DNA from: Halarcobacter anaerophilus
GTDB lineage: Bacteria > Campylobacterota > Campylobacteria > Campylobacterales > Arcobacteraceae
Direction of reading: 5' to 3'
Length of the DNA: 64,000 nt
NCBI RefSeq assembly: GCF_006459125.1
Contig: NZ_CP041070.1
Coordinates: 2,728,001 to 2,792,000 of the forward strand
Below are positions 35,758 through 44,924 of the stretch, piece by piece. Each line of letters begins with the position of its first letter. Positions within the stretch are counted from its first letter, which is position 1. The position numbers and the translations under genes are program-made. The notes beneath the pieces are model-generated. The model made no database searches and was not told where the DNA came from. It was given only the letters and a program-made list of their open reading frames with translations.

Positions 35758-36711
35758 CTATTCTTCAACTATTCCTAATACATTTTTTTTGATAACAGGT
35801 AGTTTTTCTTCTATATTATCTTTTGAAATTGCCAGAATCGGCAATTTTTCCTCTTTTTTGACTTCTTTACCCTTTAAATAATTATCTAAAGAGATAACAG
35901 CTTTTTGCCCCATTAAATAAGGTTGTTGCATTGCAGAACCCACTAAAATTCCTTTAGGAATCAAATCCAAAAAAATCGGTTCCGCATCAAAACATATAAG
36001 AAGAATTTCTCTTTCTTTTTCCATATCTCTTATGGCATCCAAAGCTCCTTTGTATCTATCCGATCCTTGTAGCCACAAAGCCCTTAAATTTGGATTTTTT
36101 TCAATAAGCTCTTTACTAAAATCATAAGTCTCTTCATAAGAGAAAGTCACCTGCTGCTTTATTCCCGCTGCTGAAATTTTTGCTTCATTTAATGCTTTTA
36201 GAAAACCTTTTGTACGAGCTTTTCCGTTCTCTCTTTTTTGAGGAATTGAAATAATTCCTACTGTTCCATTTTTATTCCAGCCAAGAGAAGCCATTTTTTC
36301 AGTCAATCCTTTCCCTATCTTATATGCGCCGTTTTCATTATCAGAAGAGATATAAGAGACATATTCTCCGCTATTTGTTCCTATATCCGATATTACCACA
36401 GGTATATTCGCATTTTTTGAAAGTTTTAAAAGAGTAACGGCAGTTGAAGAGTTTATGGGAGAAAGAATCACTCCGTCAACCTTTTTTGAAATTGCTTTTA
36501 CTATATTTTCCAATTCTCTTTTTTTTAGATTATTTGCACTGTATATATCAATATCATAGCCTAAATCCGAAGCTTCATTTTTTATTCCCCGCGACATTAT
36601 TTCCCAAAAAGGAATCCTAATATCAGATACTAAATAAGCTAATTTTTTTTCTTCTGCATTAAGAGATAAACAAAAAGCTAAAAATAAAAAAATAATATAA
36701 TGAATCTTCAC
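35758..36711 (-). CDS. Ribose/LuxP-type periplasmic binding protein
   Basis: It has a signal peptide (1-19, ending SLNAEE), then a type-1 periplasmic binding fold with two lobes: YLVSDIRIPFWEIMSRGIKN at the start, VDGVILSPINSS, IPVVISDIGTNSG, YISSDNENGAY and LLICFDAEP. These match sugar-binding proteins and LuxP. There is no permease or ATPase nearby; the next gene is a histidine kinase, so it likely senses rather than transports. The start is GTG with GGAATGAG upstream. The ligand is unknown: a sugar, AI-2 or another small molecule. Confidence 0.85.
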   Translation of the reverse strand: MKIHYIIFLFLAFCLSLNAEEKKLAYLVSDIRIPFWEIMSRGIKNEASDLGYDIDIYSANNLKKRELENIVKAISKKVDGVILSPINSSTAVTLLKLSKNANIPVVISDIGTNSGEYVSYISSDNENGAYKIGKGLTEKMASLGWNKNGTVGIISIPQKRENGKARTKGFLKALNEAKISAAGIKQQVTFSYEETYDFSKELIEKNPNLRALWLQGSDRYKGALDAIRDMEKEREILLICFDAEPIFLDLIPKGILVGSAMQQPYLMGQKAVISLDNYLKGKEVKKEEKLPILAISKDNIEEKLPVIKKNVLGIVEE

Positions 36712-36964
36712 TGTTACTCATTCCAATTTTAAATAAATATACTAAATAATAAAATTATGTTACTTTAAAGAGTTTTATAAAAGGATTAAATCATAAAAAT
36801 TATACTAATAAATTCAATGATTGTGGCAATTAAAACAACTTATTTAAAAAAACTTTTTAAATTATATAAAATAAATAATCTTATTTGTTTTATATAAGTT
36901 TCGTTTAATTTTTACTTATATATGATGTTAATTACTCTTAATCAATCCCAAAGGAGAGAAAGGC

Positions 36965-39259
36965 ATGTTAAAAAATTTAAGTATAAAAATGAAACTTATT
37001 CTATCATTTTTAATAGTTTCAATATTAGTTGCCCTATTAGCTGCATACAATTTAATAGGCTTAAATAAATCATCCGACGGTTTCTCAAATTACAGAGGAT
37101 TGGCAAAAGATAGTCTTTTAATAAGTACAGTCCAAGCAAATATGCTTATGATGAGAATAAATGTTTTAGATTATTTAAATAACCAGAATAATCAAAATAT
37201 AACAGAGTTTAATAAATATCATAAAATTTCAACTGATACTTTAAAAACCGCTTTAGAAGAAATAACCGATTCAAAAAGAGTTACAAAAGTAAAAGAGATT
37301 GAAGATTTTCTAAATAAATACAAAGCTACTTTTCAAGATATTATATCTCTTATAAATAAAAGAAATGAAATAGTAGAAAATAATCTAAATATAAACGGAA
37401 AAGAGATTGAAAAAAAATTAAGTTCCATAATAGTAAATGAAAAAAATATTGCTGATAAAGATTTGGCAATATCAACCTCTCAATCCATAAGACTGCTTCT
37501 TTTAACAAGATTATATGTCGTAAAATTTTTAGACACAAATTTAAAAAACGATATAAACAGAGCCATTGAAGAGTTTTCCAAATTTGAAAATGATATAAGT
37601 AGTTTAAAAAATTTAAGTAAAAATGCACAAATAAAAAATGCCATAGATGAAGTATCTACTTTAAGTTCAGAATATAATAACGGACTTAGTGAATTAGTGG
37701 AGATAATTGAAAAAAGAAATGATCTGATAAAAAACAACTTAGCCGTATTAGGTTCAAATATTGCTAAACTTGCCCAAGAGGTAAAACTATCAATAAAAGA
37801 GGAACAAGACCTTATCGGTCCTATGGTTTCTAAACTTAATAAAAATCTTATTAATACTTCTTTATTGGTTGCCGCAATAATTATTATTGCCGTAATTATT
37901 TTTTCTATTACCATCCCACTTAATATTGCATCATCAATAAATAGATTAAATCAAGGAGTATTAAAACTTCTTAATAGCGGAGACGTAAAATCCAGAGTTG
38001 AAATCACGTCAAAAGATGAAATAGCAGTCGTATCCCAAAACTTTAATAAATATCTTCAAAATATTGAAGATGGAATACATACTGATTTATTAGTTATTGA
38101 TGATGTAAAAAGAGTGGTTAATGAGGCTAAAAACGGTATTTTATACAAACAAGTTGAAGTAGATACGAAAAATCAATCTTTACATGAGTTAAGAAATATT
38201 TTCAATGAAATGCTTACTCTTATGGCAGATAAAGTTTGTGGAGATATGAATAAAGTTCAGTTAGGTTTAGAAAAGTTCCAAAAACTTGATTTTACACATA
38301 GAATCACAGGAACATCAGGAAAAACTTCACAAGGATTAAATTCACTTGCGGAGATTATAAATGATATGTTAAAAGAGAACAAAGCAAATGGTTTGACTTT
38401 GGAAAACAGTGCCGATATACTTTTAGAAAATGTAGATATTCTAAGTAACTCTACAAATGAAGCGGCAGCATCCTTAGAAGAGACAGCTGCCGCACTTGAA
38501 CAAATAACCAGTAATATAGTACAAAATACGGAAAATGTCGTAAGAATGTCGAAATACGCAGAAGAGCTGACAACTTCGGCAAACGGTGGAGAAAAGTTAG
38601 CGGCAAAAACAACTTCGGCTATGGATGATATAAATAATCAAGTAAATGCAATAAATGAAGCAATTACGATAATAGACCAAATTGCATTTCAAACAAATAT
38701 ACTTTCACTAAATGCAGCAGTAGAAGCAGCAACGGCAGGTGAAGCAGGAAAAGGTTTTGCTGTAGTAGCCCAAGAAGTAAGAAATCTTGCAAGTAGAAGT
38801 GCAGAAGCGGCAAATGAGATAAAATCACTTGTAGAAACTGCAACATCAAAAGCAAATGACGGAAAAACAATATCAGATAAGATGATTCATGGTTATCACA
38901 CTTTAAATGAGAATATAGCTAAAACAATTCAAATTATAAAAGATATTGAAATGTCTTCAAAAGAGCAGCAAACAGGAATTGAACAAATAAACGATGCGGT
39001 AACCGAATTAGATCAGCAAACCCAAGAAAACGCAAGTGTAGCTACACATACAAGAGAAGTTGCTCTTCAAACTCAACATATTGCAAAAACCATAGTAAAA
39101 AATGCCGATGAGAAAAAATTTCTAGGAAAAGATGAAGTAAAAGCAAAAGATTTGCACTCTTTAACTTTAGAAAAACCTACAAATGAAAATAAAAAAACAG
39201 TACCTAAAAAAGAGACCTTGGCAACTAAGCAAGAAGATGATCAATGGGAAAGTTTTTAG
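36965..39259 (+). CDS. Methyl-accepting chemotaxis protein with CheR/CheB tether
   Basis: A 764-aa transducer: helix 10-30, a long helical periplasmic sensor about 35-300 (four-helix-bundle-like), helix about 302-325, HAMP about 325-380, a second HAMP-like stretch, and the signalling hairpin with [20 protein letters not shown] and [16 protein letters not shown]. The last residues, QWESF, resemble the NWETF pentapeptide that binds CheR/CheB, so it is probably a high-abundance, self-methylating receptor. ATG follows AAAGGAGAG. The 250-bp spacer upstream is AT-rich and shows no clear structure. Confidence 0.93.
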   Translation: MLKNLSIKMKLILSFLIVSILVALLAAYNLIGLNKSSDGFSNYRGLAKDSLLISTVQANMLMMRINVLDYLNNQNNQNITEFNKYHKISTDTLKTALEEITDSKRVTKVKEIEDFLNKYKATFQDIISLINKRNEIVENNLNINGKEIEKKLSSIIVNEKNIADKDLAISTSQSIRLLLLTRLYVVKFLDTNLKNDINRAIEEFSKFENDISSLKNLSKNAQIKNAIDEVSTLSSEYNNGLSELVEIIEKRNDLIKNNLAVLGSNIAKLAQEVKLSIKEEQDLIGPMVSKLNKNLINTSLLVAAIIIIAVIIFSITIPLNIASSINRLNQGVLKLLNSGDVKSRVEITSKDEIAVVSQNFNKYLQNIEDGIHTDLLVIDDVKRVVNEAKNGILYKQVEVDTKNQSLHELRNIFNEMLTLMADKVCGDMNKVQLGLEKFQKLDFTHRITGTSGKTSQGLNSLAEIINDMLKENKANGLTLENSADILLENVDILSNSTNEAAASLEETAAALEQITSNIVQNTENVVRMSKYAEELTTSANGGEKLAAKTTSAMDDINNQVNAINEAITIIDQIAFQTNILSLNAAVEAATAGEAGKGFAVVAQEVRNLASRSAEAANEIKSLVETATSKANDGKTISDKMIHGYHTLNENIAKTIQIIKDIEMSSKEQQTGIEQINDAVTELDQQTQENASVATHTREVALQTQHIAKTIVKNADEKKFLGKDEVKAKDLHSLTLEKPTNENKKTVPKKETLATKQEDDQWESF

Positions 39260-39284
39260 TTTTTATTTAAGATGAATTAAAAAG

Positions 39285-39360
39285 TGGAGGAGGTAGCCGG
39301 ACTCGAACCGACGCATACAGGATTTGCAATCCCGGGCATTACCAACTTTGCTATACCTCC
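39285..39360 (-). tRNA. tRNA-Cys (GCA)
   Basis: Minus-strand cloverleaf: acceptor GGAGGTA pairs with TACCTCC, the anticodon loop has GCA (GATTGCAAATC), the T arm has GGTTCGAGTCC, and CCA is encoded. 76 nt including CCA. Confidence 0.93.
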
Positions 39361-39402
39361 ATTACAAATCATTTTAACAGTGAAACGAAAATGATTATTA
39401 AA

Positions 39403-39491
39403 TGGCAGAGAGCAAGGGATTCGAACCCTCGGAGGCGTGAACCTCGCCGGTTTTCAAAACCGGTGCTTTCGACCAACTCAGCCAACTCTCT
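39403..39491 (-). tRNA. tRNA-Ser (TGA)
   Basis: Minus-strand class II tRNA: acceptor AGAGAGT pairs with GCTCTCT, the anticodon loop TTTTGAAAA reads TGA, and a long variable arm (CGAGGTTCACGCCTCCG region) is typical of serine. The T arm has GGTTCGAATCC and CCA is encoded. Confidence 0.93.
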
Positions 39492-39558
39492 ACAAGAAAT
39501 ATTAAGGATATCACCTTATAAAAGAGTAAAAACATTTTACTTTTTTATAAGGTTCTAA

Positions 39559-39645
39559 TGGTGCGAATGGTGAGAATCGAACTCACACTCCGAAACCGGA
39601 ATGGGATTTTAAGTCCCACGCGTCTACCTATTCCGCCACACTCGC
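39559..39645 (-). tRNA. tRNA-Leu (TAA)
   Basis: Minus-strand class II tRNA: acceptor GCGAGTG pairs with CATTCGC, the anticodon loop ACTTAAAAT reads TAA, there is an extra variable arm, the T arm has GAGTTCGATTCTC, and CCA is encoded. Third of a cluster of three. Confidence 0.93.
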
Positions 39646-39789
39646 ACTTAAAGTAGTATTTAAAAAACTGTTTGTTTTTCAAATTGGAGTGGAATTATAT
39701 TCTAAAAAAATTTATTTGTCAAGAGTTTTAACAATTTTTTTTAAAATTTTTGATATAATTCAAAAAATTAAAAAATTAGGGGTTCTATT

Positions 39790-41478
39790 ATGAGAAGTGA
39801 TGAAGTAAAAAAAGGTTTTGACAGAACACCGCACAGGTCGCTGTTTAGAGCAACTGGACTAAAAGACGAAGATTTCGATAAACCCTTTATCGGAGTGGCA
39901 AACTCTTTTATTGAATTAATTCCCGGACATTTTTTCTTAGATAAAGTAGCAAAAATTATAAAAGATGAGATAAAAGCAAACGGATGTGTACCTTTTGAAT
40001 TTAATACTATCGGAGTAGATGACGGTATTGCAATGGGACACGACGGAATGTTATTCTCTCTTCCTAGCCGTGAGATAATTGCAAACTCAATTGAAACAGT
40101 AATGAATGCACATAAACTTGATGCAATGATTGCTATTCCAAACTGCGACAAAATCGTTCCGGGTATGATTATGGGAGCTTTAAGAGTAAATGTTCCTACT
40201 ATTTTCGTATCAGGCGGACCAATGGCAAAAGGTCATACAAAAGACGGTAAACCTATTGATTTGGCAACTGCATTTGAAGCCGTAGGGAAACATGAAGCAG
40301 GAGAAATGAGTGATGCAGAGTTAAAAGACATTGAATGTAATGCCTGTCCAAGCGGAGGTTCTTGCTCTGGAATGTTTACTGCAAATTCAATGAATACATT
40401 AATGGAAGCTATGGGAATTGCATTACCTGGAAATGGAACAATCCTTGCTTTAACACCTCAAAGAGAGGAGTTGTATAGAAAAGCTGCAAGAAGAATTTGT
40501 GAAATTGCAAAAGACAAACAAAAAAGAGAAAAATTTAAATTAAGAAATATTTTAAATGAAAATGCAGTAAGAAATGCTTTTGCCGTTGATATGGCAATGG
40601 GTGGAAGTTCAAATACGGTTTTACATATGTTAGCTATTGCAAAAGAAGCAGAAGTTAATTTTAATCTTGAAGATATTAACTCTATTTCAAAAAAAGTTTC
40701 TCATATTGCAAAAATTTCTCCTTCTCTTTCTACTGTTCATATGGAAGATATAAATAAAGCAGGTGGAGTAAATGCAGTTATGAAAGAGATTACAAAAAGA
40801 GGTAATCATGTATTAACTGATAATTTAACAATCTCAGGAGAGACTCTATTTGAAAAAATTGCTGATGCAACTATAAAAGATACGAATATAATCCATACTA
40901 TAGAAAATCCTTATTCAAAAGTGGGTGGATTAGCTATTCTTTACGGTAACTTGGCAGAACAAGGAGCCGTTATAAAAACAGCAGGTATAACAGGAGATAG
41001 AGTATTTACCGGTCGTGCCGTATGTTTTAACGGACAGCCTGAAGCAATAAAAGGAATCATCGGAGGAAAAGTAAAAGCCGGTGATGTTGTTGTTATTAGA
41101 TATGAAGGACCAAAAGGAGGTCCGGGTATGCAAGAGATGTTATCTCCTACTTCTCTTATTATGGGGATGGGACTTGGAAGTTCTGTTGCACTAATTACAG
41201 ACGGTAGATTCAGTGGAGCTACAAGAGGAGCCTCAATCGGTCATGTTTCACCTGAAGCGGCAGAAGGTGGAATGATCGGTTTATTAAAAGACGGTGATGA
41301 AATTCATATTGATGTTGATAAATATATTTTAAGTGTTAATCTAAGTGATGAAGAGATTGCAAAAAGAAAAGCAGAGTTTAAACCTCTTAAAAAACCTCTT
41401 ACTTCAAAATGGCTAGGTCAATACAGAAGTTTAGTTACAAATGCAAGTTCAGGTGCAGTTTTAAAAACCGACCTTTAA
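39790..41478 (+). CDS. ilvD: Dihydroxy-acid dehydratase
   Basis: An iron-sulphur dehydratase of branched-chain amino-acid synthesis, 562 aa as usual. Signatures are [14 protein letters not shown] with one cluster cysteine (about residue 118), [20 protein letters not shown] with the second (about 191), and [15 protein letters not shown] and [11 protein letters not shown] near the end. ATG 39790 follows a short AT-rich leader with AGGGG. It stands alone between the tRNA cluster and the phage-derived cassette, with a hairpin after the stop. Confidence 0.96.
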   Translation: MRSDEVKKGFDRTPHRSLFRATGLKDEDFDKPFIGVANSFIELIPGHFFLDKVAKIIKDEIKANGCVPFEFNTIGVDDGIAMGHDGMLFSLPSREIIANSIETVMNAHKLDAMIAIPNCDKIVPGMIMGALRVNVPTIFVSGGPMAKGHTKDGKPIDLATAFEAVGKHEAGEMSDAELKDIECNACPSGGSCSGMFTANSMNTLMEAMGIALPGNGTILALTPQREELYRKAARRICEIAKDKQKREKFKLRNILNENAVRNAFAVDMAMGGSSNTVLHMLAIAKEAEVNFNLEDINSISKKVSHIAKISPSLSTVHMEDINKAGGVNAVMKEITKRGNHVLTDNLTISGETLFEKIADATIKDTNIIHTIENPYSKVGGLAILYGNLAEQGAVIKTAGITGDRVFTGRAVCFNGQPEAIKGIIGGKVKAGDVVVIRYEGPKGGPGMQEMLSPTSLIMGMGLGSSVALITDGRFSGATRGASIGHVSPEAAEGGMIGLLKDGDEIHIDVDKYILSVNLSDEEIAKRKAEFKPLKKPLTSKWLGQYRSLVTNASSGAVLKTDL

Positions 41479-41481
41479 TAA

Positions 41482-41509
41482 TATAGTATAGCTTTTAGGC
41501 TATACTATA
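41482..41509. terminator. Bidirectional hairpin between ilvD and the phage amidase
   Basis: Perfect 11-bp stem (TATAGTATAGC / GCTATACTATA) with a 6-base loop. It follows the ilvD stop by 3 bases and overlaps the stop codon of the amidase on the other strand. Confidence 0.75.
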
Positions 41510-41930
41510 CTTGCATAAATTTTTCAAGAAACCACTTTTTATCAAAATTAGGACAAGTTTTAGAAGAAATTTCATAATGAAATAAAATATTTTCTAAACT
41601 CCAATTATACTTTTCCATTAACGATTTTAAAACTTTTGCTAACATTTCAAACTGTTTATTAGTAAAAGAATTAACACCTATCATACATATACCTAAATAG
41701 TCATTATAGCCTTTTGCATGGGCTCCTGCCATATCCCAGTCTCTTCCCATTTCAACTTCCCCGTCCATAAAATCTAAATAAGTATTGTTTTCAACTTGTC
41801 CATTTAATATAACCAAGTGGTATCCTATATCTTTCCAGCCCCTTTGTTTATGCCAATTTTCTATAATTTGGGCATTTCCAAAACTACTGTCACTACAATG
41901 AACTATTACTCCAGGATAATTATTTTTCAT
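41505..41930 (-). CDS. Phage-type N-acetylmuramoyl-L-alanine amidase (endolysin)
   Basis: This 141-aa Amidase_2/T7-lysozyme-like protein cleaves the bond between muramic acid and the peptide stem. VIVHCSDSSFG holds the first zinc His, GYHLVI and AGAHAKGYN the central motifs, and ILFHYEISSKTCPN the last His and the Cys ligand. There is no signal peptide, so it needs a holin, which is the next gene upstream (11-base overlap region). ATG 41930 with GAGGA upstream is preferred to TTG 41933. It is the last gene of the cassette. Confidence 0.9.
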   Translation of the reverse strand: MKNNYPGVIVHCSDSSFGNAQIIENWHKQRGWKDIGYHLVILNGQVENNTYLDFMDGEVEMGRDWDMAGAHAKGYNDYLGICMIGVNSFTNKQFEMLAKVLKSLMEKYNWSLENILFHYEISSKTCPNFDKKWFLEKFMQV

Positions 41931-42324
41931 CAATAGATCCTCTTTTCTTTATACTTTCTATAAATCCTCCGCCAAAATAAAAAGAAACAATAGAGATCAT
42001 AATTTCGCCAAGCCACATTTTATCAGCAAAAGTTCTCGCCTCTTGAACATGTTTCATATCAATCCAACCATACAAAGAACCTAAAACTCCATTTATCATA
42101 ATAAACAAAAAAACAAGTGTAAACATAAAAGCCAAATATCTTTGGGCTATTTTAAAAGGAGCATAAGCAGATATCAAATCAATTTTTGCTTTTGCTTTTG
42201 CCTCTATTAGTTTCACTTCATTTTCTGTTTTTTCCTCATCACTGGTCCAAACCTCATCAATAAGGTCAAAACCTCTTTTTATAATATTGCCATTGCCAAA
42301 AATTGTTTTAAAAATATCAAACAT
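41920..42324 (-). CDS. Holin-like membrane protein (3TM / GTA-holin type)
   Basis: A 134-aa protein with an N-terminal helix (GFDLIDEVWTSDEEKTE onward, a charged segment typical of the 3TM holin group), then two clear membrane helices at about 66-88 and 104-122, and a charged tail. The stop overlaps the endolysin start, the standard holin-lysin arrangement. This group includes holins used to release gene-transfer agents; that resemblance is from memory and would need a profile search. Preceding gene ends 11 bases upstream. Confidence 0.75.
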   Translation of the reverse strand: MFDIFKTIFGNGNIIKRGFDLIDEVWTSDEEKTENEVKLIEAKAKAKIDLISAYAPFKIAQRYLAFMFTLVFLFIMINGVLGSLYGWIDMKHVQEARTFADKMWLGEIMISIVSFYFGGGFIESIKKRGSIDEK

Positions 42325-42335
42325 CTTCTCCTCTT

Positions 42336-42641
42336 TTATTTTTTTTCAAGATAGGTTAAAACCTTTTCTATGGTTGATTCTAGAGTATCAAATCTTCTAT
42401 CAATATGTTTTTCAAAAAGCTCAAACTCTTTTCTTCTTAGATAAACATCATCTGCTTTATCTATTGTCAAATATTGTTTCCTTTGGGTTTGAAGCTGGAC
42501 AATATCTTCAGCATGTTCATCATACTTTTTAAAAAGAGTCTCAATCTGCTTTTTGAATTCTGCATTTTGATATTTGTTTACAGCAAATTGTGCAATAATT
42601 CCACATATTACAACAGCTGAAGATATATGCCAACTTTCCAT
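42336..42641 (-). CDS. Small membrane-anchored coiled-coil protein, possible lysis accessory
   Basis: 101 aa with one N-terminal membrane helix (about 8-22), then a long charged coiled coil (residues 25-100, heptad-like with EFKKQIETLFKKY and HIDRRFDTLESTIEKVL). Its place directly before the holin, and its size, fit spanin-like or DUF2730-like proteins of Mu-type phages. No lipobox or catalytic motif is visible. Function not established. Confidence 0.55.
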   Translation of the reverse strand: MESWHISSAVVICGIIAQFAVNKYQNAEFKKQIETLFKKYDEHAEDIVQLQTQRKQYLTIDKADDVYLRRKEFELFEKHIDRRFDTLESTIEKVLTYLEKK

Positions 42642-42721
42642 AAAACTTCCTAGTATTTAATGCAATACATCATTGCGATATTTCTCGGTCTTGTTTAAAA
42701 CCATCCATCAAACTCATAAAC

Positions 42722-42913
42722 CTATTCTTTAAAAGCTTCGATTAGAGTATCTTTTTTATTTAAATACTCCCTAACTAAGCCATCAAAACTTTCATCTTTA
42801 GTTTCATAATGGAAAGTATAAGGAATCCATCCAAACTCAGGATGGTTAAGTTCTACATCAACTTGAGTCTCTTTTTTATTTGTAAATTTCGGTTTTTTTA
42901 TTTCTATTTTCAT
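42722..42913 (-). CDS. Small phage-associated protein downstream of the tail fibre, possible fibre chaperone
   Basis: A 63-aa acidic and basic mixed protein with no membrane helix; the central HPEFGWIPYTFH stretch resembles small proteins that often sit next to phage tail-fibre genes. The start codon lies 13 bases after the fibre stop, with a good AAAGGAG. A tail-fibre assembly or capping role is a guess from position. Confidence 0.5.
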   Translation of the reverse strand: MKIEIKKPKFTNKKETQVDVELNHPEFGWIPYTFHYETKDESFDGLVREYLNKKDTLIEAFKE

Positions 42914-42926
42914 TTTTTCTCCTTTA

Positions 42927-44210
42927 TTATGCGATTCTTAAAAATAGTGAAAGAGAAGGTGAATATTTGGAATATCCCATTGCTCTCCAACTTCCAGATA
43001 AATTATCAGATGATAAATTATAGGATAATACAGTCGGTTTCATACTTCCAGCAAAATCATCACTAGAACCCCATATATATATCCCTGCATAATATAATAT
43101 ACTTCCAGAATAAATAGCTCCTGGATTCTTTATATTACTCTTGCAAGCTAAAAAGGCATAGGTTCCAACAGCTCCCACACTTGCAGCTGCAGTTGCACTC
43201 AAAACACTAGAAGTTGTTACGCTGTTACTATTAGCTTTGTTATAAGCACTGTTTGCTCTATCATATGCGGTTTTTACAGCTTTTGAACTTGCACTTGTAC
43301 TAGAACTTGTACTTGATACGCTATCACTAACCGGTCTCCATGTATTTGTATCCGTATTGGCTTTATTATCCCAAGTATTTATTTGAAAATCTGTAACAAA
43401 TCTATGAGTACTATCCGAAGTAATAATACTTGCAGGATGTGTAGTAGGATGTACATATCTATTTGCACCTGCTGAAATACCGTTTAACTTTTCAAGCAAT
43501 GTACTTGTAAAATGTTTAAGAGTAGAAGTCTCAGCAATATTGCTTAAATCTAAATTTTGTAAATCTAATTTATTTTGCTTAATGTAATCAACAATTTCTT
43601 GTAACTCATCTAATGTTGTATCGTCACTTGTTAAAATAACTCTTAAAGATTCAATTGTCTCTTGTAAAAGAGCAATTTCTTCATTTAAAACTCTTCCTTG
43701 ATTTGCACTAAGAGGTGCATCTACTAATGTAGAAGTTAAATTATCTACAATATCTGCAATATTTATTTTTAAATTTAAGGCTTCTTGCAATCCGTTAATT
43801 TGCTCCACCGATAGGTTTTCTATCTTTTCTCTGTTTTCTTTGATAAAATCAACTATCTCTTGTAATTGATCTAAAGTAGTATCGTCACTTGTTAGGATTA
43901 CTCTTAAAGATTCAATTGCCTCTTGTAAAAGAGCAATTTCTTCATTTAAAACTCTTCCTTGATTTGCACTAAGAGGTGCATCTGCTAATGTAGAAGTTAA
44001 ATTATCTACAATATCTGCAATATTTATTTTTAAATTTAAGGCTTCTTGCAATCCGTTAATTTGCTCCACCGATAGGTTTTCTATCTTTTCTCTGTTTTCT
44101 TTGATAAAATCAACTATCTCTTGTAATTGATCTAAAGTAGAATCGTCACTTGATAATAGATTTGTAAAAGATTCAAGTAGACTTTCAAAAGCTGTTTTTT
44201 CTGTATCCAT
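42927..44210 (-). CDS. Phage tail-fibre-like protein with tandem duplicated repeats
   Basis: Its 427 aa are built of helical repeats. Two 87-residue copies (starting SDDTTLDQLQEIVDFIKEN and including APLSANQGRVLNEE) are nearly identical, flanked by partial copies. Then come a fibre-like region with YVHPTTHPASI, RFVTDFQINTWDNKA and a Ser/Thr/Ala-rich stretch, and a short beta-rich C-terminus. The ANQGR and HPTTHPA motifs are common in phage tail fibres. No attachment partner (baseplate, tube) is encoded nearby. The C-terminal tip would set receptor specificity. Confidence 0.8.
   Translation of the reverse strand: MDTEKTAFESLLESFTNLLSSDDSTLDQLQEIVDFIKENREKIENLSVEQINGLQEALNLKINIADIVDNLTSTLADAPLSANQGRVLNEEIALLQEAIESLRVILTSDDTTLDQLQEIVDFIKENREKIENLSVEQINGLQEALNLKINIADIVDNLTSTLVDAPLSANQGRVLNEEIALLQETIESLRVILTSDDTTLDELQEIVDYIKQNKLDLQNLDLSNIAETSTLKHFTSTLLEKLNGISAGANRYVHPTTHPASIITSDSTHRFVTDFQINTWDNKANTDTNTWRPVSDSVSSTSSSTSASSKAVKTAYDRANSAYNKANSNSVTTSSVLSATAAASVGAVGTYAFLACKSNIKNPGAIYSGSILYYAGIYIWGSSDDFAGSMKPTVLSYNLSSDNLSGSWRAMGYSKYSPSLSLFLRIA
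43621..44142 (-). repeat. 261-bp tandem repeat, two copies, in the fibre gene
   Basis: Copies at 43621-43881 and 43882-44142 differ at only a few bases, and a third partial copy begins at 44143. The unit is 87 codons, so copy-number change keeps the frame. The near identity implies recent duplication or ongoing homogenisation. Confidence 0.9.
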
Positions 44211-44357
44211 AACTTTTCCTTTTATATATTTAAACTGTTAAAGCATTTTGCCCACCTTGTAAAACTCACCTTCTAGAACAGTTTGTTTTACTCGTTCAAC
44301 AGTCAAATTATAAAAAGAATCTAGTGCATAAAATAGATACTTTTTTTCAAATTTTAT
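44211..44357 (-). promoter_or_regulatory. Probable late promoter region before the fibre gene
   Basis: 147 bp without a supported gene. Read on the minus strand it contains TATAAT near 44309-44314 and inverted AAACTGTT/AACAGTTT elements near the fibre start. A Mor-like activator is encoded just upstream and could act here. AAGGA precedes the fibre ATG. Confidence 0.4.
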
Positions 44358-44507
44358 TTATAGTTTTAAAAGTAACTCTTCCTCTTCTTCTTTTGTCGCT
44401 GCAGCGGTTTTAACCTTTTGAACCAATTTTTTATCTATATAAACTATCTGCTTAGCCAATTCTTTTATATCTCTTTTTTTTCTATTTTTTTTATTTTCTA
44501 AGCTCAT
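44358..44507 (-). CDS. Small charged protein overlapping the Mor-like gene
   Basis: A 49-aa ORF, too short for routine tracking: MSLENKKNRKKRDIKEL at the start, a helical middle, and an acidic EEEEELLLKL end. Its ATG overlaps the end of the Mor-like gene by 17 bases in another frame, with GAGGTGG just upstream, so it looks translationally coupled. Function unknown; perhaps a regulatory peptide of the cassette. Confidence 0.5.
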   Translation of the reverse strand: MSLENKKNRKKRDIKELAKQIVYIDKKLVQKVKTAAATKEEEEELLLKL

Positions 44508-44769
44508 CTTCCACCTCTTGTATTATTTTATAAATAACTCTTTTACTCAACTGCATCTCCGCACTAAAAAACTTTACAAATTTTGTTTTTCTGTCTTCTT
44601 CTTGCAAAAGTTTTAGATGTCTTTTCACTATCTCTTTTATCCTGTAAGTTTTATGGGCTTTTTTAGGTATTTTTAAATCAATACCTGCAAAAGTTTCACA
44701 TACTTTAAAAGCAATCTCTTCCCCTAGTTCATGAACCAGAAGTTCATAAGTGTTTATTCTAATACACAT
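44491..44769 (-). CDS. Mor/C-like transcription activator (Mu phage type)
   Basis: 92 aa. ELGEEIAFKVCETFAGIDLKI with the following Pro-Lys-Lys-Ala matches the dimerisation part of Mor-family activators, which switch on middle or late genes in Mu-like phages. The C-terminal half (LSKRVIYKIIQEVEDELRK) is a helix-turn-helix candidate. It is transcribed divergently from the repressor at 44925 across an operator-rich spacer, the classical layout of a lysis/lysogeny switch. The upstream sequence has AAGGATT before ATG. Confidence 0.7.
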   Translation of the reverse strand: MCIRINTYELLVHELGEEIAFKVCETFAGIDLKIPKKAHKTYRIKEIVKRHLKLLQEEDRKTKFVKFFSAEMQLSKRVIYKIIQEVEDELRK

Positions 44770-44811
44770 TTTTAATCCTTTTTAGTTATTTAATTTCTAT
44801 TTATTAACATA

Positions 44812-44911
44812 TTAGTAATTTAATACCCAAATAAAATAGTAATATAATTTCTATCAAAGTAATCTTAAATAGTATTTTTGTTACTATATATTTTGGTAAT
44901 ATAATTACTAA
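44812..44911. promoter_or_regulatory. Repressor operator cluster of the phage cassette
   Basis: Three 19-bp sites of the form TTAGTAAT-N3-ATTACTAA occur at 44812-44830 (right half degenerate), 44836-44854 and 44893-44911 (best match, TTGGTAATATAATTACTAA). The last overlaps the probable -10 of the repressor gene, and the others lie toward the Mor-like promoter, as expected for a CI-type switch. Confidence 0.65.
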
Positions 44912-44924
44912 CAAAGGAGTTTTA

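Noticed and set aside
37480-37914. 144-codon minus-strand ORF inside the chemoreceptor gene
   Set aside because: It mirrors the helical sensor domain on the opposite strand; composition is that of an antisense shadow.
43621-44142. CRISPR-like array
   Set aside because: The repeat units are 261 bp, contiguous and coding, with no spacers or cas genes.
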